Origin: Gp1-AA145 sp963757135
GTDB lineage: Bacteria; Acidobacteriota; Terriglobia; Terriglobales; Acidobacteriaceae
Direction: 5' to 3'
Assembly: GCA_963757135.1 (NCBI GenBank)
Contig: CAVWQE010000012.1
Span: 186,001 to 250,000, forward strand
Length of the DNA: 64,000 bases
Shown here: positions 60,423 through 64,000 of the stretch, piece after piece
How the letters are laid out: each line of letters opens with the position of its first letter
Position numbering within the stretch: position 1 is the stretch's first letter
Program-made: the position numbers and the translations under genes
The notes under the pieces: generated by a model
What the model was told of the DNA's origin: nothing
Database searches by the model: none
Seen by the model: the letters and a program-made list of their open reading frames with translations, nothing else

Positions 60423-61580
60423 ATGCTGGTCACTTTTCGCGCTACCCTCGCCGTAATATCCGCCTGCGCCACAGTGGCAAGCGTCGCCTACTGCCTTCTG
60501 TGTACTTGGGCAGGAATAAGATTTGCACGGCGGAGGAAGCGCGCAACTCTTGAATCAGTTGATCTTCCGCCGGTCTCCATCCTGAAGCCGCTGAAGGGGG
60601 CCGACCCGGAGATGTACGAAGCTCTGCGGTCACACTGCCTGCAGGACTATCCCGAGTACGAAATTCTGTTCGGGGTTACGAGTGCTGATGACGCTGGCGC
60701 TCCAGCGGTCCAAAGGCTGATCGCGGAGTTTCCGCAGCGCAAGATTCGCGTAGTGCCTTGCGCTGATCGTTTGAGTGCGAACGGCAAGGTCAGCGCACTG
60801 GCGCAGCTTGTCCCGCAGGCGGCGCATGAGTTTTTGCTGGTCAACGACAGCGACATTCGCGTGCAGAGCGATTATCTGCGTACGGTCGTCGGGCAACTTA
60901 TCCAGCCCGGAGTTGGTTTAGTAACCTGCCTTTACCGCGGAGTTCCCGGCCGCTCGATTGCCTCGAAGCTGGAAGCGCTGGGAATCAACACAGACTTCAT
61001 GGCGGGAGTCCTGGCGGCGCGAATGATTGAGCGCGGCTTGCATTTTGGATTGGGATCGACGCTGGCGTTCCGGCGAAGCTCGCTGGCAAAGATCGGTGGA
61101 TTCGAGGCGATCGTTGACTATCTGGCGGACGACTACGAGTTGGGGCACAGGATTTCTAAGCAAGGTGAAGGAGTTGTGCTGTCGCACTCAGTCGTCCAAA
61201 CGAATTTGCCTGCCTACGATTTCGCGGGATTTTGGGCGCACCAGTTGCGTTGGGCCAGAACCATTCGAGCGTCGCGGCTGAATGGTTATGCGGGATTGAT
61301 GCTGACATTTACGTTGCCATGGGCAGTAGCGGCTTTCGTGCTGCAGCCGACCTCGTGGACGGGATGGTTGCTGGCGGGCGCCTTCCTGGCGCGTCTGGCA
61401 ATGGCGGTCGTGAGTGCGGTATTTGTATTGCAAGATCGTGGCGCGCTGCGTCTGTGGTGGCTGCTGCCGGCGCGAGATTTTGTTGCCGTCGCGGTCTGGC
61501 TGGGAGGGTTGTTCGGGAAAAAGATCGTTTGGCGTGGTGAACAGTTCGAACTGGAAGATGGAAAGTTGAAGTCGGTTTGA
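60423..61580 (+). CDS. HpnI-like ceramide-glucosyltransferase-type glycosyltransferase 1
   Basis: This 385-aa GT2/GT21-family membrane enzyme resembles HpnI, which adds a hexosamine to bacteriohopanetetrol. Helix 1 is at about 4-27. The nucleotide-sugar domain has SILKPLKGADPEMY, LQDYPEYEILFGV and the DxD-type DSD in LVNDSDIRV. The catalytic Asp is in DDYELG, and the product-site motif is HQLRWART. Two or three C-terminal helices follow (about 290-365). I prefer the ATG at 60423 over the GTG at 60405, with no ribosome-binding site visible. A paralogue lies convergently at 61656. Confidence 0.82.
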   Translation: MLVTFRATLAVISACATVASVAYCLLCTWAGIRFARRRKRATLESVDLPPVSILKPLKGADPEMYEALRSHCLQDYPEYEILFGVTSADDAGAPAVQRLIAEFPQRKIRVVPCADRLSANGKVSALAQLVPQAAHEFLLVNDSDIRVQSDYLRTVVGQLIQPGVGLVTCLYRGVPGRSIASKLEALGINTDFMAGVLAARMIERGLHFGLGSTLAFRRSSLAKIGGFEAIVDYLADDYELGHRISKQGEGVVLSHSVVQTNLPAYDFAGFWAHQLRWARTIRASRLNGYAGLMLTFTLPWAVAAFVLQPTSWTGWLLAGAFLARLAMAVVSAVFVLQDRGALRLWWLLPARDFVAVAVWLGGLFGKKIVWRGEQFELEDGKLKSV

Positions 61581-61655
61581 CGCCCTTGTGTTGTCCCTGA
61601 AGGGACTCGGATTCATCGCCGGCTTCAATAGCAGCGGCGGGCTGCGTCAGCCGAG

Positions 61656-62849
61656 TCAGGCCTGAGCTTGCCGGCTTTGCGCAATGATTCTGCCGTCGTC
61701 GGTGAACCGATAAGTTTCGCCGCGCCAGTAAAAACTATGGCTGGCGAAACTCGCTGCCCATACGCAAAATCCTTGCAGGTCGCGCAAGGGATAGAGCCAG
61801 CACAGACGCAAGGCGCGCGGATCTTTGAGCAGTCCCCATCCGACCGCCACTGCCTGGATCAGTCGATTCAAGAACGCAGCCGTGAACAAAGCGAGGCCGA
61901 GTTTCGCATGCCCCAAAGCCGCGCCAGAAATAAACCCTAGAATTCCGAACGGCATTGCGAACGTCAGCCCCGAGCCGATGTGTCCCCAGGGACGCGAGTG
62001 ACGCGTGCTTTTCATCCAGCGCAACTGATCGCCGAGTGTTCTGAGCAGCGGGCGTGGCGTCAGCACGTGATAAATGACATAGTGCGAAAAAATGACTTTG
62101 TATCCGGCCGCCCAGATTTTGTTGCCGAGCACATAGTCGTCGGAGTAGTAGTCGGCGGTGGATGCAATGCCGCCGATCGCGTCCAGAGCGTCGCGGCGGA
62201 ACGCGACTGCCGGGCCCAGCGCGAAGCGAATTCCTTCAAGCATGTCGGCAACGACCACGCCCGAGGGCATCTCGACCGACATGCCGATAGCTTCGAGCAT
62301 TGACCAGAAGTCACCCGCGGGATCTCCGCGATAGAGGCAGCTGACCAAGCCGAGTCTGCGATCGAAAAGTGGAGGAACCACGTTGCGCAGGAAGTCAGGC
62401 CCGACGCGCACGTCACTGTCGCTGATGACGAAATAATCGTTGCGCGAGAGCGCGATCATTTTGTCGAGCGTGTACACCTTGGCGTTCGGCCAGAGCGGCG
62501 GCCCGGACGTAACAACACGGCTCCTGATCTGCGGATAACGCTGCCGCAATTTTTCCGCAACGACGATGGCGGGATCGTCTGCACTGCGCGCGCCAATGAT
62601 GACTTCGAAGTCGGGGTAGTCCTGTTGAAAAAAGCTTTCGAGATTTTCTTCGAGCCGCGCCTCCATGCCGTGTGCGGGCTTGAAGATGGTGACGGGGGGA
62701 AGTTTGTCTGACGAAGTAGCAATCACCATCTTCCGGTGTCGTTCCGACTGCTTCTTAAAGCGCGCGACAGCAAGGAGAACCAGGAATAGAAAAATTGAAG
62801 AACTAACAATCCCAAACGCCGAAACTCCAAGCAACACACGCCAGATCAA
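61656..62849 (-). CDS. HpnI-like ceramide-glucosyltransferase-type glycosyltransferase 2
   Basis: A 397-aa paralogue of the convergent gene with the same layout. The N-terminal helix is at about 1-28. TIFKPAHGMEARLEENLESF, FQQDYPDFEVIIGA, DSD in FVISDSDVRVG, DDYVLG and DQLRWMKST are all present, and about three C-terminal helices follow. The likely product is a hopanoid or glycolipid with an added sugar. Its start overlaps the stop of the small VapB-like gene by 4 bp (ATGA), so those two are coupled. Substrate identity remains open. Confidence 0.83.
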   Translation of the reverse strand: MIWRVLLGVSAFGIVSSSIFLFLVLLAVARFKKQSERHRKMVIATSSDKLPPVTIFKPAHGMEARLEENLESFFQQDYPDFEVIIGARSADDPAIVVAEKLRQRYPQIRSRVVTSGPPLWPNAKVYTLDKMIALSRNDYFVISDSDVRVGPDFLRNVVPPLFDRRLGLVSCLYRGDPAGDFWSMLEAIGMSVEMPSGVVVADMLEGIRFALGPAVAFRRDALDAIGGIASTADYYSDDYVLGNKIWAAGYKVIFSHYVIYHVLTPRPLLRTLGDQLRWMKSTRHSRPWGHIGSGLTFAMPFGILGFISGAALGHAKLGLALFTAAFLNRLIQAVAVGWGLLKDPRALRLCWLYPLRDLQGFCVWAASFASHSFYWRGETYRFTDDGRIIAQSRQAQA

Positions 62850-63043
62850 AGCGGGTATCCGTTCGGACCGATGCCGAGTATTTTTTCGCGCTCGCGTTTT
62901 GTGAGTTTCTTGCCTCGCATTTCTCGTGGAATGTGGGGCCAGACCTCTCGCTCCAGGTACTCTCTGATTGCCTGAACTCGCTTAGTGGTTTCAGCTGCAG
63001 TTTTTTTCTTTCCGCTGGCTTTAGACATTCGCATTTTGGACAT
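62846..63043 (-). CDS. Small VapB-like protein without toxin partner
   Basis: This 65-aa basic protein ends in KKLTKREREKILGIGPNGYP, close to the C-terminal tail (TKxERExILGxGPxG) seen in VapB-type antitoxins. The N-terminal half is Lys/Ala-rich and followed by a helix (RVQAIREYLEREVWPHIP). No PIN-domain VapC gene is beside it; the next gene on the strand is a glycosyltransferase that it overlaps by ATGA. It may be an orphan antitoxin or a DNA-binding adaptor. Starts at 63043, 63034 or 63028 are possible; 63034 has AGGA 8 bp upstream. Confidence 0.55.
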   Translation of the reverse strand: MSKMRMSKASGKKKTAAETTKRVQAIREYLEREVWPHIPREMRGKKLTKREREKILGIGPNGYPL

Positions 63044-63053
63044 CCTAATACAC

Positions 63054-64000
63054 TCACGGTCTTAACTCACGATTCGTAAAAACACTTTTCCCCCCGCTCC
63101 TCGCTAAAAAGTAGTGCGGCAGCCCGACAAGCTCTTTGGGATTGTCCTGGTCAGTCCACAGAAAGACCGTGGTGGGACTGCTCCAGAGTTGTGCGAACGA
63201 AGACGCAGTTTCAAAAACGTGCGGCGCGTCAGGAAATTTCGATCCATACCAGAGATTGCCGCTGGGTTCGTGCAGAACGCGAACCCGAGTCTGTAAATAG
63301 AAGTTTAGGGTTGAGGCCTGGTGGTACTGGCCATCAATTACGATTACATCGCCGGGTTGGTAGTGCCTTTGGATCGCCGTGGCCAGCGGCTTGGACGAAA
63401 GAATCGGCGAGAAAATCACGAAGGCGGAGTGAACGCAGGCGAGCAGCGCTACCATCATTGCTGCAAGAAGCATGTTGCCGTATTCGGGCTTGCGCTTGTA
63501 GCGCAGCCACAAATTCATTCCTGCTCCGATAAACAACGATGCCACGGCCCCAAACAATTGCCAGCGGAACATGCCCAGCGCCTCGGGCGTCAAGTCGAGA
63601 AAATGCCCGAGCGAGAAGTCGTAATCCTGTGGGTTTTTGCGCAACAGCTCAGCGAGATCCGCGCCGGGCGCGGGCGGCTTTGAGGAAAACAGCAGCACGA
63701 TTCCAACCATGGATCCCGCCACAACCACTGCAAATAAAGCCCACGACGAGATTCTCCCCGGCCGCCCTTCGGCTTCCGGCTCAGCAGCCTCTTTCGCCAG
63801 CCATCCTCCAATGAGCATGGCCAGCGCGGGAATGGCGGGAATAGTGTAGTACTCCTGACGGGTGGAGAAGGTGAAGAAACCCACGATTACTACCGCCCAG
63901 ATCACAAACAATAAATTCGCCTGCTGAACCGGCGAAAGTTCTCCGCGTAACTGCTGCATGCGCCAAGGCACAGTTTTCAGGCTCTGCGGCAGAAACGCGA
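63054..64000 (-). CDS. ArnT-like glycosyltransferase, C-terminal part (cut by window)
   Basis: The frame stays open to base 64000, so this is the C-terminal part of a larger protein whose start lies outside the window. At least 315 residues are present. Membrane helices include LLFVIWAVVIVGFFTF, IPAIPALAMLIGGWLA, WALFAVVVAGSMVGIVLLF, LFGAVASLFIGAGMNLWLRY and MLLAAMMVALLACVHSAFVI. The motif FSTRQEYYTIPAIPALAML is typical of ArnT/GT39-type enzymes that use lipid-linked sugars. A soluble C-terminal domain (about the last 115 residues) follows. Substrate is unknown. Confidence 0.78.
   Translation of the reverse strand, partial: AFLPQSLKTVPWRMQQLRGELSPVQQANLLFVIWAVVIVGFFTFSTRQEYYTIPAIPALAMLIGGWLAKEAAEPEAEGRPGRISSWALFAVVVAGSMVGIVLLFSSKPPAPGADLAELLRKNPQDYDFSLGHFLDLTPEALGMFRWQLFGAVASLFIGAGMNLWLRYKRKPEYGNMLLAAMMVALLACVHSAFVIFSPILSSKPLATAIQRHYQPGDVIVIDGQYHQASTLNFYLQTRVRVLHEPSGNLWYGSKFPDAPHVFETASSFAQLWSSPTTVFLWTDQDNPKELVGLPHYFLARSGGKSVFTNRELRP

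Noticed and set aside
1..64000. tRNA or rRNA genes, insertion sequences, CRISPR arrays and replication origins
   Set aside because: No TPsiC-arm GGTTCGAATCC-type segment in tRNA context, no transposase, no regular repeat-spacer array and no DnaA-box cluster was seen on either strand. This was by eye, so a weak tRNA could be missed.

Overview
The window looks like part of an Acidobacteriota chromosome, probably Terriglobia. The clues are a stand-alone MacB/FtsX-type permease of the kind duplicated in that phylum, secreted proteins joining pseudopilin-like and TonB C-terminal domains, YVTN and DUF4397 lipoproteins, HpnI-type hopanoid glycosyltransferases, GTG and TTG starts, and short degenerate repeats between genes. 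This is inference from gene content; there is no rRNA gene. I found no tRNA, IS element or CRISPR array.

Layout. 1-10.2 kb: gatB, a ParDE-like toxin-antitoxin pair, a secreted GH5 glycosidase, a two-subunit molybdenum hydroxylase (IorAB-like), a nucleotidyltransferase with an overlapping 54-codon partner, a YfgM-like TPR protein, a DksA/TraR regulator, a frame-disrupted four-helix-bundle gene and a secreted M28 peptidase. 10.2-23.3 kb: envelope and secreted proteins (TonB fusion, lipoproteins, HtrA protease, peptidoglycan-binding protein), a CpsB-type phosphatase, an aminotransferase, a YVTN protein and a large permease.

23.7-39.5 kb is a signalling island. A minus-strand chemosensory operon (TonB-like protein, MCP, CheW, CheR, CheA, CheB, CheY, CheX) has no motor genes nearby. 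Across a 286-bp divergent region, a plus-strand operon encodes a 1293-residue GAF/PAS histidine kinase, a single-domain receiver and an NtrC-type activator. It is followed by a candidate sigma-54 promoter, an unknown protein, and a protein with a phospho-acceptor helix but no kinase ATPase domain.

39.5-52.2 kb: yraN (behind a perfect CRP/FNR-type palindrome), galT, an apparently undescribed structured RNA with a 20-codon ORF whose ribosome-binding site is predicted to be sequestered, a DUF2007 zinc-ribbon protein, a Nudix hydrolase, a potDABC polyamine transporter, priA and a pyrR-pyrB-pyrC operon. 52.2-64 kb: a zinc-ribbon membrane protein, a lipoprotein, a GH3 glycosidase, a rhodanese, a LigD-type ligase without polymerase domain, threonine synthase behind a SAM-I riboswitch with a candidate terminator, two convergent HpnI-like glycosyltransferases, a VapB-like small protein and the C-terminal part of an ArnT-like glycosyltransferase cut by the window edge.

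Most promising for follow-up: the structured RNA at 41.39-41.67 kb, the kinase/NtrC/sigma-54/DHp-only cluster, the SAM riboswitch on threonine synthase, and the nucleotidyltransferase plus small-ORF module.
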